Assembly: GCA_002347035.1 (NCBI GenBank)
Contig: DEAM01000028.1
Coordinates: 1 to 64,000 of the forward strand
DNA length: 64,000 bases
Reading direction: 5' to 3'
Origin: Gemmatimonadales bacterium UBA2982
GTDB lineage: Bacteria; Gemmatimonadota; Gemmatimonadetes; Longimicrobiales; Gaopeijiaceae
The translations under genes and the position numbers were made by a program. Of the stretch, positions 15,559 to 25,471 are shown one piece after another (position 1 is the first letter of the stretch; every line of letters starts with the position of its first letter). Under the pieces are notes generated by a model. That model ran no database searches. It saw nothing but the letters and a program-made list of their open reading frames with translations, and was not told the origin of the DNA.

Positions 15559-16425
15559 GTGCTCTCGGTGGCTGAGCTTAAGCGCGTGGGCTTTCAGGGT
15601 GCGCTAGGTGCATTTAGTGAAGAGGCCGTCAGGGTTCTCGTTCCTGAGGGTGAGCCAATCCCTCGACAGAGTTTCCAAGAAGTCGTGCGAGCGGTCGAAA
15701 GCGGAGAGGATAGTGCTGGCGTTGTTCCCGTCGAGAATACAATTGCAGGGACAGTGGCGGAATCCTATGAGGTCCTTGCCGAGAGCGAGTTAGTCGTGAC
15801 CCAGGAGATCGCGATTCCGATACAACACTGCTTGTTCGGGGTTCCTGGAGCCAGGTTAGACAGGGTGTTAGAAGCCAGGTCGCACCCGGTTGCTCTTTCT
15901 CAGTGCCGAGAGTTTTTTGCAAGTCGACCCGAAGTGCGGGCTCACGCGGTGTACGACACAGCAGGCGCAGCAGAGGAGGTGGCAGCAGCTGGAGACCTTT
16001 CACTAGCAGCTATCGCATCTAAAGGTGCTGGCAAACGGTATGGCCTAGACCTTCTCCAAGAAGACCTTCAGGATCGAGATGACAACCAGACGCGTTTCTT
16101 TTTAATAGTTCGTGAAGCGCATGATTTCGGACCATCTGAATTACTAAAGACTGCATGTTTGGCAGAACTTGAGAATCGGCCTGGGGCGTTGCATGAGCTG
16201 CTCGGGATCTTTGCTGGTCGCAGCTTGGATCTGACGCACATTACTTCTCGTCCTGCGGCTTCACCGTGGACATACCGCTTCCTTCTCGAGTTCCGTCATA
16301 GTCGCATTAATGACGGGGTGATGGCCACTGAAGCTGCCAGCGAACTATGTGCACGGCTCCGGGTCCTAGGAACTTTCCCCGCCTGGCAGCCGAAGGGTCC
16401 TCGGGCAGATGAAGTGGCTAGTTAG
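15559..16425 (+). CDS. pheA: prephenate dehydratase
   Basis: The protein has 288 residues. GTG 15559 opens the frame, and GTG 15568 or 15586 are possible later starts, since the conserved fold begins at GFQGALGAFSEEA. The catalytic domain covers roughly residues 10-190 and includes VVPVENTIAGTV and the hallmark NQTRFFLI (Thr-Arg-Phe). The ACT domain follows (LENRPGALHELLGIFAGRSLDLTHITSRP), with the E-S/T-R-P phenylalanine-binding element present as TSRP. It converts prephenate to phenylpyruvate in phenylalanine synthesis and should be feedback-inhibited through ACT. There is no fused chorismate mutase domain. Confidence 0.92.
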   Translation: MLSVAELKRVGFQGALGAFSEEAVRVLVPEGEPIPRQSFQEVVRAVESGEDSAGVVPVENTIAGTVAESYEVLAESELVVTQEIAIPIQHCLFGVPGARLDRVLEARSHPVALSQCREFFASRPEVRAHAVYDTAGAAEEVAAAGDLSLAAIASKGAGKRYGLDLLQEDLQDRDDNQTRFFLIVREAHDFGPSELLKTACLAELENRPGALHELLGIFAGRSLDLTHITSRPAASPWTYRFLLEFRHSRINDGVMATEAASELCARLRVLGTFPAWQPKGPRADEVAS

Positions 16426-16471
16426 GGACTGGAGGGTTGACGCCCTGGATTAATCGCTTTAATCATCGGGC

Positions 16472-16477
16472 TATAGT
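16472..16477 (+). promoter_or_regulatory. candidate -10 of the leu operon promoter
   Basis: TATAGT lies about 50 bp after the pheA stop and about 20 bp before the leader ORF, which fits a transcript that begins just ahead of the leu leader. No good -35 hexamer is found at the normal spacing (ATTAAT at 16449-16454 is weak). The call rests on position and the -10 alone. Confidence 0.3.
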
Positions 16478-16528
16478 TAGTGCATACATGGTGGAATGAA
16501 GCAGTCACGCCAGCACTCTGGGTACCAA

Positions 16529-16633
16529 ATGAACGATTTCACAAACAACCTACCGCTTCGGCAAACGCTCCGACTTCTCGAGCTCCTTAGGGAGCTTGAC
16601 GAGCGGGCTCTGCCTGGCGTTCGGATAAGGTAA
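16529..16633 (+). CDS. leuL: leucine-rich leader peptide of the leu operon
   Basis: This is a 34-codon ORF from ATG 16529 to TAA 16633. An in-frame ATG at 16496 would add 11 residues. Nine of the 34 codons are Leu, and eight of them fall in the 20-codon stretch from the second Leu to the last. The core reads RLLELLRELDERAL. The stop lies 23 bp before a strong terminator hairpin and 83 bp before leuA. This is the layout of ribosome-mediated attenuation: when charged Leu-tRNA is scarce the ribosome stalls on the Leu codons and the downstream terminator fails. The codons are mostly CTC and CTT. The peptide itself need have no function. Confidence 0.65.
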   Translation: MNDFTNNLPLRQTLRLLELLRELDERALPGVRIR

Positions 16634-16656
16634 ACGAGACCTAAACGAACATGCTG

Positions 16657-16692
16657 GCGGCGGGCCCCTCTCCCGAGGCCCGCCGCTTTTTT
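16657..16692 (+). terminator. leu operon attenuator terminator
   Basis: A perfect 10-bp GC-rich stem GCGGCGGGCC / GGCCCGCCGC (16657-16666 with 16677-16686) has a 10-nt loop and is followed directly by six T (16687-16692). It lies between the Leu-rich leader ORF and leuA and upstream of no other gene end, so it works as an attenuator rather than an operon terminator. It also shows that leuA cannot start in the open frame that reads through it from 16651. Confidence 0.8.
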
Positions 16693-16716
16693 CATGCACC
16701 CAACGGGAATATAACG

Positions 16717-18270
16717 ATGGCGCGGATCACAATATTTGACACGACTCTGAGAGACGGTGAGCAGTCGCCCGGCTCTAGTATGACAGCCCCAGAAAAGCTG
16801 CGGCTTGCACATGAGCTAGCGTCACTCGGTGTCGATGTCCTTGAGGCTGGTTTCGCTGCAAGCTCGCCTGAGGACGCGGAGTCTGTGCGCTCGATTAGCA
16901 AGGAGGTTCAGGGGCCAGTAATTACTGCGCTTGCAAGGTCGGTGAGAAGCGACATTGAGCGAGCAGCGGAGGCTTTGGAGCCTGCACCCCGAGCTCGGAT
17001 CCACGTGTTCATTGCTACATCGGACATCCATCTTAGTCAGAAGCTTGGCATTTCACGCGAGGAGTGCGTCGCACAGGCGGCAGAAGCAGTAGAGATTGCT
17101 TTGGGCTATACGGAAGACGTCGAGTTCAGCGCTGAGGATGCTATGCGGACCGAACTCGATTTTCTCACAGAAGTGGTTCGTGTTGCGGTAGAAGCAGGTG
17201 CTACCACGATCAACATTCCGGACACGGTTGGGTACACACTACCCAGAGAAATTGAGCACACATTTCGCAGCTTAGGGGAGCGTGTCCCTGGCCTTGCTGG
17301 TTGTGTGCTCAGTACTCACTGTCATGATGACTTGGGTCTGGCCGTGGCAAACTCGCTGGCAGCAATCGAAGGAGGTGCCCGGCAAGTTGAGTGTACCATC
17401 AATGGGATTGGCGAGCGTGCTGGAAACGCCTCCCTTGAGGAGCTCGTCATGGCTCTGCATGTGCGTGGAGACGGCCTAGGTCATGAGACAGGCATTCAGA
17501 CACAGCGGCTATACCGCACGAGTCGCCTTCTATCATATCTGACCGGTATCGAGCCTCAGCCCAATAAGGCAATTGTTGGTCGTAATGCCTTTGCTCACGA
17601 GGCGGGCATTCATCAACACGGTGTCCTCAGTGACCGCCGAACGTACGAGATTATGACGCCGGAATTAGTTGGGGCACCTGGTACTGAGCTGATCTTGGGT
17701 AAGCACTCGGGTCGGCATGGGCTCGAGGCCCGCTATGACTCCTTGGGTTATAAGCTTTCTGCAGACCAACTCAAGCGTGTGACCCGTGACTTCAAGGCTC
17801 TCGCAGACCGGAAAAAGACTGTACTGGATGAAGATCTCATTTCAATCCTCCATCATGGGGTCATGGAGGATGTGCCTGAGGTATATAGACTCACAAAGCT
17901 GAACGTGACCTGTGGTGGTGATATATCAAACGCATCTGTTGAGATAAAAGACGAAGATGAATCCATGATCGGTGAGGGGGCAGGGGATGGTCCGATCGCT
18001 GCGGCATTTGCTGCGATAGAATCAGTCCTGGGTTATCGGGTGGTCCTAGAACGATTCATTATTCGTGCTGCCACACCCGGAAGGGATGCTCTTGGGAAGG
18101 TATCGATCCAAGCCCTCATAGATGGGCGCACTTTTGCTGGTCGAGGGGCGCATACCGATGTTGTGCGTGCATCTGTTGATGCGTACCTGCACGCCGTCAA
18201 CAAAGCAGCAGCAGTTCGCACTCTAGATGATACTCATCTGGGCGCTGACTCAGATTTCAGGGGCATCTAG
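16717..18270 (+). CDS. leuA: 2-isopropylmalate synthase
   Basis: The protein has 517 residues and starts at ATG 16717 (MARITIFDTTLRDGEQSPG), just past the attenuator. The catalytic barrel shows the DTTLRDGEQSPG signature, the metal-binding STHCHDDLGLAVANS, and GIGERAGNASLEE. NAFAHEAGIHQHG follows, and from about residue 390 comes the LeuA regulatory domain used for leucine feedback. It condenses 2-oxoisovalerate with acetyl-CoA, the first committed step of leucine synthesis. It is first of four abutting genes; leuB starts on the base after its stop codon. Homocitrate and citramalate synthases are related, but the leuBCD context settles the call. Confidence 0.95.
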   Translation: MARITIFDTTLRDGEQSPGSSMTAPEKLRLAHELASLGVDVLEAGFAASSPEDAESVRSISKEVQGPVITALARSVRSDIERAAEALEPAPRARIHVFIATSDIHLSQKLGISREECVAQAAEAVEIALGYTEDVEFSAEDAMRTELDFLTEVVRVAVEAGATTINIPDTVGYTLPREIEHTFRSLGERVPGLAGCVLSTHCHDDLGLAVANSLAAIEGGARQVECTINGIGERAGNASLEELVMALHVRGDGLGHETGIQTQRLYRTSRLLSYLTGIEPQPNKAIVGRNAFAHEAGIHQHGVLSDRRTYEIMTPELVGAPGTELILGKHSGRHGLEARYDSLGYKLSADQLKRVTRDFKALADRKKTVLDEDLISILHHGVMEDVPEVYRLTKLNVTCGGDISNASVEIKDEDESMIGEGAGDGPIAAAFAAIESVLGYRVVLERFIIRAATPGRDALGKVSIQALIDGRTFAGRGAHTDVVRASVDAYLHAVNKAAAVRTLDDTHLGADSDFRGI

Positions 18271-19328
18271 ATGAGTAGAATACGGGTAGTAGTTCTGCCT
18301 GGTGACGGGGTGGGTGTGGAGGTGACTCGAGCCATGCAACATGTGCTAGAAGCTGTTGCCAGGCGGTACTCGCACGAATTAGACCTCGAGGAGTACGCGG
18401 TCGGTTGGAATGCATACGATTCAAGCGGGACGCCGTTACCAGATGAGACTCTTGAAGCCTGTTTAAAGGGACCAGCTGTCTTTCTGGGAGCTGTGGGTGA
18501 CCCTCGGGCTGACAGGCTTGAGCCTGGAGTACGTCCGGAATCAGCTCTCCTACGTCTCCGCTCTGAGCTTCAATGTTTTGCAAACCTTCGGCCAGCGAAG
18601 GTCGATAAGGAACTCGTCAGGATGTCAGCGCTAAAGCCAGAAATTGCAGGTGGTTGTGACCTTGTCATAGTAAGAGAGCTCACCGGGGGCATCTATTACG
18701 GGACGCCACGCGGGCGTGAGGGCAGTCGGGCGGTAAATACCTTGGTCTATGATGAAGCTGAGATTACGCGTGTCGCTGAGGTTGCCTTTCAATTGGCGGG
18801 GAATAGACGTCGTCATGTGACTTCGATCGATAAGGCGAATGTGCTTGAGGTTTCTCAACTTTGGCGCTCGGTTGTAGAGGATGTGGGTGCGCGGTATCCG
18901 GACATCACACTAGAGCACATGTTGGTTGACAGAGCAGCAATGGAACTCGTTACGGCACCTAGCCGCTTCGATGTAGTACTGACGAGCAACCTTTTTGGCG
19001 ACATTTTGAGTGATGAGGCATCGGCTATGTGCGGGTCTCTAGGGCTACTTGCTTCCGCAAGCGTGGGTGGGGAAGTGGGCCTATACGAGCCTGTGCACGG
19101 ATCCGCTCCAGACATCGCAGGGCGGGGGATTGCAAATCCAATTGGAGCAATCCGTTCTGGCGCATTAATGCTTTCACATAGCTTCGATCTTCACATTGAG
19201 GCCGAAGCTATAGAAAAGGCAGTGCAGCAGACGCTTGCCAATGGATTACGGACAGCTGACCTGGCTGGGCGGGAAGACAACCCCGTTTCTACGGAAGAAT
19301 TTGCGCACGCTGTAGCAGAGGCGGTGGT

Positions 19329-19332
<4 letters not shown>
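18271..19332 (+). CDS. leuB: 3-isopropylmalate dehydrogenase
   Basis: The protein has 353 residues and begins immediately after the leuA stop. It has the isocitrate/isopropylmalate dehydrogenase fold: VLPGDGVGVEVTRAM near the N-terminus, the substrate arginines in LLRLRSELQCFANLRPAK, GGIYYGTPRG, the lysine of SIDKANVLEVSQLWR, the metal aspartates in NLFGDILSDEAS, and EPVHGSAPDIAGRGIANP binding NAD. It oxidatively decarboxylates 3-isopropylmalate. Length and motifs are normal for LeuB. It overlaps leuC by 4 bp (ATGA). Confidence 0.95.
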
Positions 19333-20755
<1,423 letters not shown>

Positions 20756-20756
<1 letters not shown>

Positions 20757-21352
20757 TGGAGCCCTTTATAAAACATACTGGTATCGTTGCTCCTCTGGAC
20801 CGGGCCGATGTCGATACTGACCAGATCATCCCAAAGCAGTTTTTGAAGAGGGTCGAACGCACTGGCTACGGGGAATACCTGTTCTGGGATTGGCGAATGA
20901 ACTCCGACGGAACGAAGCGGCTGAATTTTGTACTAAACAAGTCAGAGTACGCCGGAGCTTCGATTTTGGTGGCACGAGATAACTTTGGCTGTGGTTCGTC
21001 ACGTGAGCATGCCGCCTGGGCATTACGTGACTTCGGGATTCGAGCAGTTTTAGCGCCCAGTTTCGCTGATATTTTCCGCGAGAACGCCGACCAGAACGGG
21101 ATTGCGGCAGTCGAACTAAGTCAGGAAGAGACTGCGACCATATTGCACAGTGCTAAGAGTGAAGCTCCCTTGCAGCTGACCGTTGATCTTGAGGAGCAGA
21201 CCGTGTCGAATGCTGAAGGTGTTCTCGCGAGTTTTCGGTTTGACTCGTTCCGGCGCACCTGCCTTTTAGAGGGCCTGGACCGTATTGGACTAACGCTTCG
21301 TAATCTCAACGAAATTAAGGCGTACGAACACATCAGGTGGCCAGAGAAGTAG
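20756..21352 (+). CDS. leuD: 3-isopropylmalate dehydratase, small subunit
   Basis: The protein has 198 residues, a normal LeuD length. It shows HTGIVAPLDRADVDTDQIIP at the start, FLKRVERTGYGEYLFWDWR, and the swivel-domain signature DNFGCGSSREHAAWAL. It pairs with LeuC in the isomerase. It overlaps leuC by one base and is the last gene of the leu operon, with the next gene 67 bp away and functionally unrelated. Confidence 0.95.
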
Positions 21353-21419
21353 ATAGCTCGAACCTCTCCTCTACTGAGAAGATTCTGCTCTCGTCGATCC
21401 CCTACACGTTGGAGAGTGC

Positions 21420-22562
21420 ATGAGGTGGATCAATCTTTTTCTTTTTATCTGTCTCTGCACAGCGGGGACCTCTTGTAGTTCTCAGGCAGAAGATCCAATG
21501 ACTGTGGCTAGGCGCGTTCTTTTGTCGACTCCACTGATTGATGGGCACAACGATTTGCCCTACGCAATTTACGAGAGTGAGATAGCACCAGGGGATGTAA
21601 ATGCTCCCGAGCATGATCTCCGAGCACGTACAACATTCCACACAGATATTGAACGCCTGCGGACTGGAATGGTTGGGGCACAGTTTTGGTCGGTATACAT
21701 CCCCTACAGTGCGGTCCAACAAGGTGCCGCCAAGAGGCAGCTTGAGCAGATCGACATCGCTCTACAAATCATTGCCAAGTATCCGGATGTTTTTGAGTTG
21801 GCGCTCGATGCTTCCAGCTTGGAGCAAGTTTTTTCTTCTGGGAAAATCGCCTCCTTGCTTGGTATTGAAGGGGGCCACGCGATTGAGAATTCTTTGGGAG
21901 CGTTACGTAGCTATTACGAGATCGGCGTCCGGTATATGACGCTTACGCACAATGGGACACTCGATTGGGCGGATGCGGGCTCTGGCGAGCACCGTCATGG
22001 AGGTCTGACTGAGTTCGGGAAAGAGGTGGTCAGGGAGATGAACCGGTTAGGTATGCTGGTTGACTTAGCCCACACCTCTTCGGGGACGATGCATGATGCA
22101 CTCGATGTGTCGGAGGCCCCAGTTATTTGGTCACATGCTGCGGCCAATAGCGTCCGTGAGCATACTCGAAATGTTCCGGATGATGTATTACGACGTCTTC
22201 CCGAAAATGGCGGGGTAGTGATGGCCGTCTTCTATCCTCCGTTCATCTCGAGCAGGGAGGAAGCAACGATCTCTGACGTTGCTGATCACATCGAGCACAT
22301 TTCCAATGTTGCAGGCATCGATCACGTGGGCATCGGTTCGGACTTTGATGGAATCGAGATCACCGTTGATGGGTTAGAAGATGTGTCAAAATTCCCTGCA
22401 CTTTTTGCCGAGCTAGCAAGACGTGGGTGGACAGAGCGGGAACTTGCTAAGCTGGCTGGGGGAAATGTTTTAAGGGCTATGAAAGAGACTGAAAGTATCG
22501 CGAGACGATTGCAGAACGAGCGCCTCCCCTCGGTTAGAACGATCGAAGACCTCGACCATTGA
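21420..22562 (+). CDS. membrane dipeptidase (peptidase M19), exported
   Basis: The protein has 380 residues. It opens with a hydrophobic signal sequence and a cysteine (FLFICLCTAGTSCSS), possibly a lipobox though not a perfect one. Renal-dipeptidase motifs follow: LIDGHNDLPYAI (HxD), LGIEGGHAIENS (bridging Glu), LTHNGTLDWAD, LVDLAHTSSGTM, VIWSHAAANSVREHTRN, and DHVGIGSDFDGIE. This is a two-zinc enzyme that hydrolyses dipeptides, probably in the periplasm. The start at ATG 21420 follows a GGAGAG site. It begins a run of close genes continuing to 25407. Confidence 0.9.
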   Translation: MRWINLFLFICLCTAGTSCSSQAEDPMTVARRVLLSTPLIDGHNDLPYAIYESEIAPGDVNAPEHDLRARTTFHTDIERLRTGMVGAQFWSVYIPYSAVQQGAAKRQLEQIDIALQIIAKYPDVFELALDASSLEQVFSSGKIASLLGIEGGHAIENSLGALRSYYEIGVRYMTLTHNGTLDWADAGSGEHRHGGLTEFGKEVVREMNRLGMLVDLAHTSSGTMHDALDVSEAPVIWSHAAANSVREHTRNVPDDVLRRLPENGGVVMAVFYPPFISSREEATISDVADHIEHISNVAGIDHVGIGSDFDGIEITVDGLEDVSKFPALFAELARRGWTERELAKLAGGNVLRAMKETESIARRLQNERLPSVRTIEDLDH

Positions 22563-22576
22563 AGGAGTCGTGGGAT

Positions 22577-23128
22577 ATGAATGGCTTTGGGCGTCCAAAC
22601 CGTGACGAGCACGAAGATCGTTATAGGAAGTATATCGATCTCGTGCCGGATGGGGACATCTTTCAGACTTTGATCCACCAGCTCGGAGAGACCCTGTCAC
22701 TCTTCCAAGAAATACTGCCCTCCAAAGAGATGTATCGTTACCAGCCCGACAAGTGGAGCATTCGGGGAGTTGCGGGTCATTTGATTGACATAGAGCGGGT
22801 GCTCGCACACCAAACACTGAGCATCGCTCGTTCAGAAGATGTTGTCCTGCCTGGTATCGATCACAATGAATGGGGAGATAACTCAAACGCTGATCAGCGG
22901 TCACTTGAGGATCTAGCAGCAGAGTGGGCGGTGCTTAGGCGGTCGACCGTCTATATGATATCAACTTTGTCGGCTGAATCCGGTGGCCGAAGCGGGGTCG
23001 CAGGAGGAGCAGGATTTACGGTCCGTTGCTTTCCATGGATTATTGCCGGCCATGAGCTTTGGCATCGTGGACTGCTGAAGAGGGATTATTCAGTCGGCGG
23101 CAGCGGGACACCCTCCGATAGGTTGTGA
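22577..23128 (+). CDS. DinB/YfiT-like four-helix metal-binding protein
   Basis: The protein has 183 residues. ATG 22577 is favoured because AAGGAG sits nine bases before it; the open frame also allows TTG 22559, which overlaps the dipeptidase stop. The family pattern is three histidines in helices: WSIRGVAGHLIDIERVLAHQ, then DHNEWGDNSNADQRS, then IIAGHELWHRGLLKRDY. Members bind a metal and often act as thiol transferases (bacillithiol or mycothiol S-transferase relatives). The function here is unknown. It overlaps the following gene by GTGA. Confidence 0.82.
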   Translation: MNGFGRPNRDEHEDRYRKYIDLVPDGDIFQTLIHQLGETLSLFQEILPSKEMYRYQPDKWSIRGVAGHLIDIERVLAHQTLSIARSEDVVLPGIDHNEWGDNSNADQRSLEDLAAEWAVLRRSTVYMISTLSAESGGRSGVAGGAGFTVRCFPWIIAGHELWHRGLLKRDYSVGGSGTPSDRL

Positions 23129-25407
23129 GTTCGGACAGAGAGGGCCAGAAAATCGTGCAGCAACTTATCGGGGCAAACGAGCCGCTGACCGGACACGTCG
23201 CCCGCCCGCCGTATCGTTCGGCATTGATCGCTGGGGCTGGAGCATGGGTCCTTTATGTTCTGACTCTCGCACCCACCACCGCTTTCTGGGACACAAGTGA
23301 GTACATTACGACTGCACATATAGTCGGAATACCGCACCCTCCGGGTAACCCTCTTTTTGTGTTTTTGGGTCGGGTCTGGAGCCTGCTTTTAGCACCTCTG
23401 GGGCTACCTGTTGCAGTTCGAATAAATCTTCTCGCAGCTACCACTAGTGCGGCAGCTACTGGATTTCTCTACCTAGTCGCCTATCGCGTCCTAACTCCCT
23501 TCTTAGAGAAGAAGTTGATAGTGGCCAGGATCGGCGCGGGTGCATCCGCGCTTATCGGGGCTACTGCGTTCAGTGTCTGGAATCAGTCAAATGTGAACGA
23601 GAAGGTGTACACGCTCAGTGTACTGATCATCGCTGCCATCAGCTGGCTGGCGATTCGCTGGCACGATAATAAGCAGGAGCTGGGCAGTGAACGGTATCTA
23701 CTCTGGACCGTCTTCTTGCTAGCGATCGGATCAACCAACCACCCCATGTCTTTACTCCCGGCTCCTGCCCTGGTGGTATTCCTATTGGTTTCAGGCCCCC
23801 AAAAACTGATTACTCGATCTTTTTTGGGTCGAGCGGTAGTGTTAGGGATCCTCGGCCTTTCTTTCAATTTTGTACTGCCGATTCGAGCGGCTCTAGACCC
23901 GGTGGTTAATGAAGGAGACCCTAGTTGTGAATCCGTAATCGCTGCTGCAGGGTCGATATACGGCAGTGTGTTACCTGGTTCTCTGCGGAGGGTGCTTCCT
24001 CTGCCTGAGTGTCCCTTACTGGCAGACAACCTTGCTCGCGTTCAATACCAAACTCCGCCGGTGACGGAGCGTAAGGCACCACTTACAGCCCAGTTGGAGA
24101 TGTACTTGCAATACTTCGACTGGCAATGGTCTCGAGGTGCTGATGCTTCAGAGACTCCAAGCCCAGCCCGTCTCCCCTTCACGGTGCTTTTCTTCGCTTT
24201 GGGTTGTGGTGGATTGTGGGCTGTCTGGAGATCTGACCGAGCCATCTTCTCATACGTATTTGTTTTAGTAGGAACACTTTCATTCGCCCTCGTCGTCTAT
24301 TTGAACTTTCGTTACGGATACTCCTTGGCGCCGCAGATCAGTGATCCGGCGCTCCACGAAGTGAGAGAGCGCGACTATTTCTATGTTGCTGGATTCCTCA
24401 TTTGGGGGATTCTAGCAGGTGTCGGTCTAGCCTGGACTTGGCACATCATCGCGGGTATCCGACCCGGTCCGAGACGGTATTTGGCTTCATCGCCCATTCT
24501 GCTTGTTGCTGCCATACCCCTGGTGCTGAATTGGAGCTGGGCGAGCCGTGCCGGTGATTATGTCGCCCGAGACTGGGCCTTTGACTTGCTTGCGAGTGTC
24601 GAGCCCTACGGTGTTCTATTCACAAACGGTGACAATGACACTTTCCCACTCTGGTACTTGCAGGAGGTGGAGGGTATCCGACAGGACGTAACAGTCATTG
24701 TGGGTCAGTACCTTTTCACCGATTGGTATCCTAAGCAACTCAAGCAATTGTCCGACCCTCTGAACCAGCGTCCATTCGATCCAACGTTTGCACCTGGTCT
24801 TTATGAGGACCCTGGTTTTCCGCTTTGGTCAATCACAAGTATGACTGACGAACAGATGGGGTCTGTAGGCAGTACGCAGTTAGCAGAGCCCCTGACCCTT
24901 CCATTTCCTCAAATTGCCGTGACCTATCCAGCAGGGACGGTCTTGCAACGTGGCCAGCAGCTCGCACTCAGAATCATTCACGATTCTATCGGTGAGCGCC
25001 CGATCTTCTTTTCAGCGGCTGGAGGCATGCTTAGCGAACTCGGTATGGAACGTTGGGGTGTTCGGCACGGGCTGGCCACCAAGCTCGAGTTTAGGAGTCT
25101 CGACGAAGAGCAGCCTGCGAGATTGGTTCAAGGAACTGCTTCTTGGGGTGGGTTTTGGTTCGATTTACCTCGGTCACTGCGACTTTACCAGGATGTCTAC
25201 CAGTTCCGGGGCCTTATAGGTCGGCCCATCTGGCAGGATCGCGCCACATTGAATATCCCGCTGCAGTACTATGCACTTGCCGGGCAGCTCGCGGATGTTG
25301 GCAGGGCCGCTGGTGAAGATGAAGAACTTGTGGCTAAGTTGGCCCGGGATGCAGCAGGTTTTCAGGTGGTCGCCCAGGGCGGCGTCCGGGGAATTCCTGG
25401 TACATGA
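23125..25407 (+). CDS. DUF2723 multi-spanning membrane protein (GT-C glycosyltransferase-like)
   Basis: The protein has 760 residues and starts at GTG 23125 over the previous stop. It has about ten membrane helices in the first 480 residues and a soluble periplasmic C-terminal part with DNDTFPLWYLQEVEGIR. The first loop has FWDTSEYITTAHIVGIPHPPGNP, the signature of the DUF2723 family. There, an acidic residue early in the first loop is expected to be catalytic, as in protein O-mannosyltransferases. Such proteins are frequent in Bacteroidota and Gemmatimonadota and are proposed to glycosylate exported proteins. The acceptor and the sugar are unknown. Confidence 0.8.
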   Translation: MSSDREGQKIVQQLIGANEPLTGHVARPPYRSALIAGAGAWVLYVLTLAPTTAFWDTSEYITTAHIVGIPHPPGNPLFVFLGRVWSLLLAPLGLPVAVRINLLAATTSAAATGFLYLVAYRVLTPFLEKKLIVARIGAGASALIGATAFSVWNQSNVNEKVYTLSVLIIAAISWLAIRWHDNKQELGSERYLLWTVFLLAIGSTNHPMSLLPAPALVVFLLVSGPQKLITRSFLGRAVVLGILGLSFNFVLPIRAALDPVVNEGDPSCESVIAAAGSIYGSVLPGSLRRVLPLPECPLLADNLARVQYQTPPVTERKAPLTAQLEMYLQYFDWQWSRGADASETPSPARLPFTVLFFALGCGGLWAVWRSDRAIFSYVFVLVGTLSFALVVYLNFRYGYSLAPQISDPALHEVRERDYFYVAGFLIWGILAGVGLAWTWHIIAGIRPGPRRYLASSPILLVAAIPLVLNWSWASRAGDYVARDWAFDLLASVEPYGVLFTNGDNDTFPLWYLQEVEGIRQDVTVIVGQYLFTDWYPKQLKQLSDPLNQRPFDPTFAPGLYEDPGFPLWSITSMTDEQMGSVGSTQLAEPLTLPFPQIAVTYPAGTVLQRGQQLALRIIHDSIGERPIFFSAAGGMLSELGMERWGVRHGLATKLEFRSLDEEQPARLVQGTASWGGFWFDLPRSLRLYQDVYQFRGLIGRPIWQDRATLNIPLQYYALAGQLADVGRAAGEDEELVAKLARDAAGFQVVAQGGVRGIPGT

Positions 25408-25471
25408 GGACCTACTCACTCGCGAGGGTGCTGATTCGGAACCCCCACCACTTTTCAGGGCTGGGAGTAGC

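Noticed and set aside
15405..15575. 56-codon frame (MANIAWHKGADEM...) between the terminator and pheA
   Set aside because: A GGGGA site precedes it, but there is no known motif, only one CxxC, and no Phe codon, so it is not a Phe leader peptide. It overlaps the pheA start. Possible but unsupported.
16521..16530. GGTACC-containing stretch that recalls the T-box TGGNACC
   Set aside because: The sequence is TGGGTACC with an extra base, lies far from the terminator and has no specifier loop; the Leu-rich ORF explains the region better.
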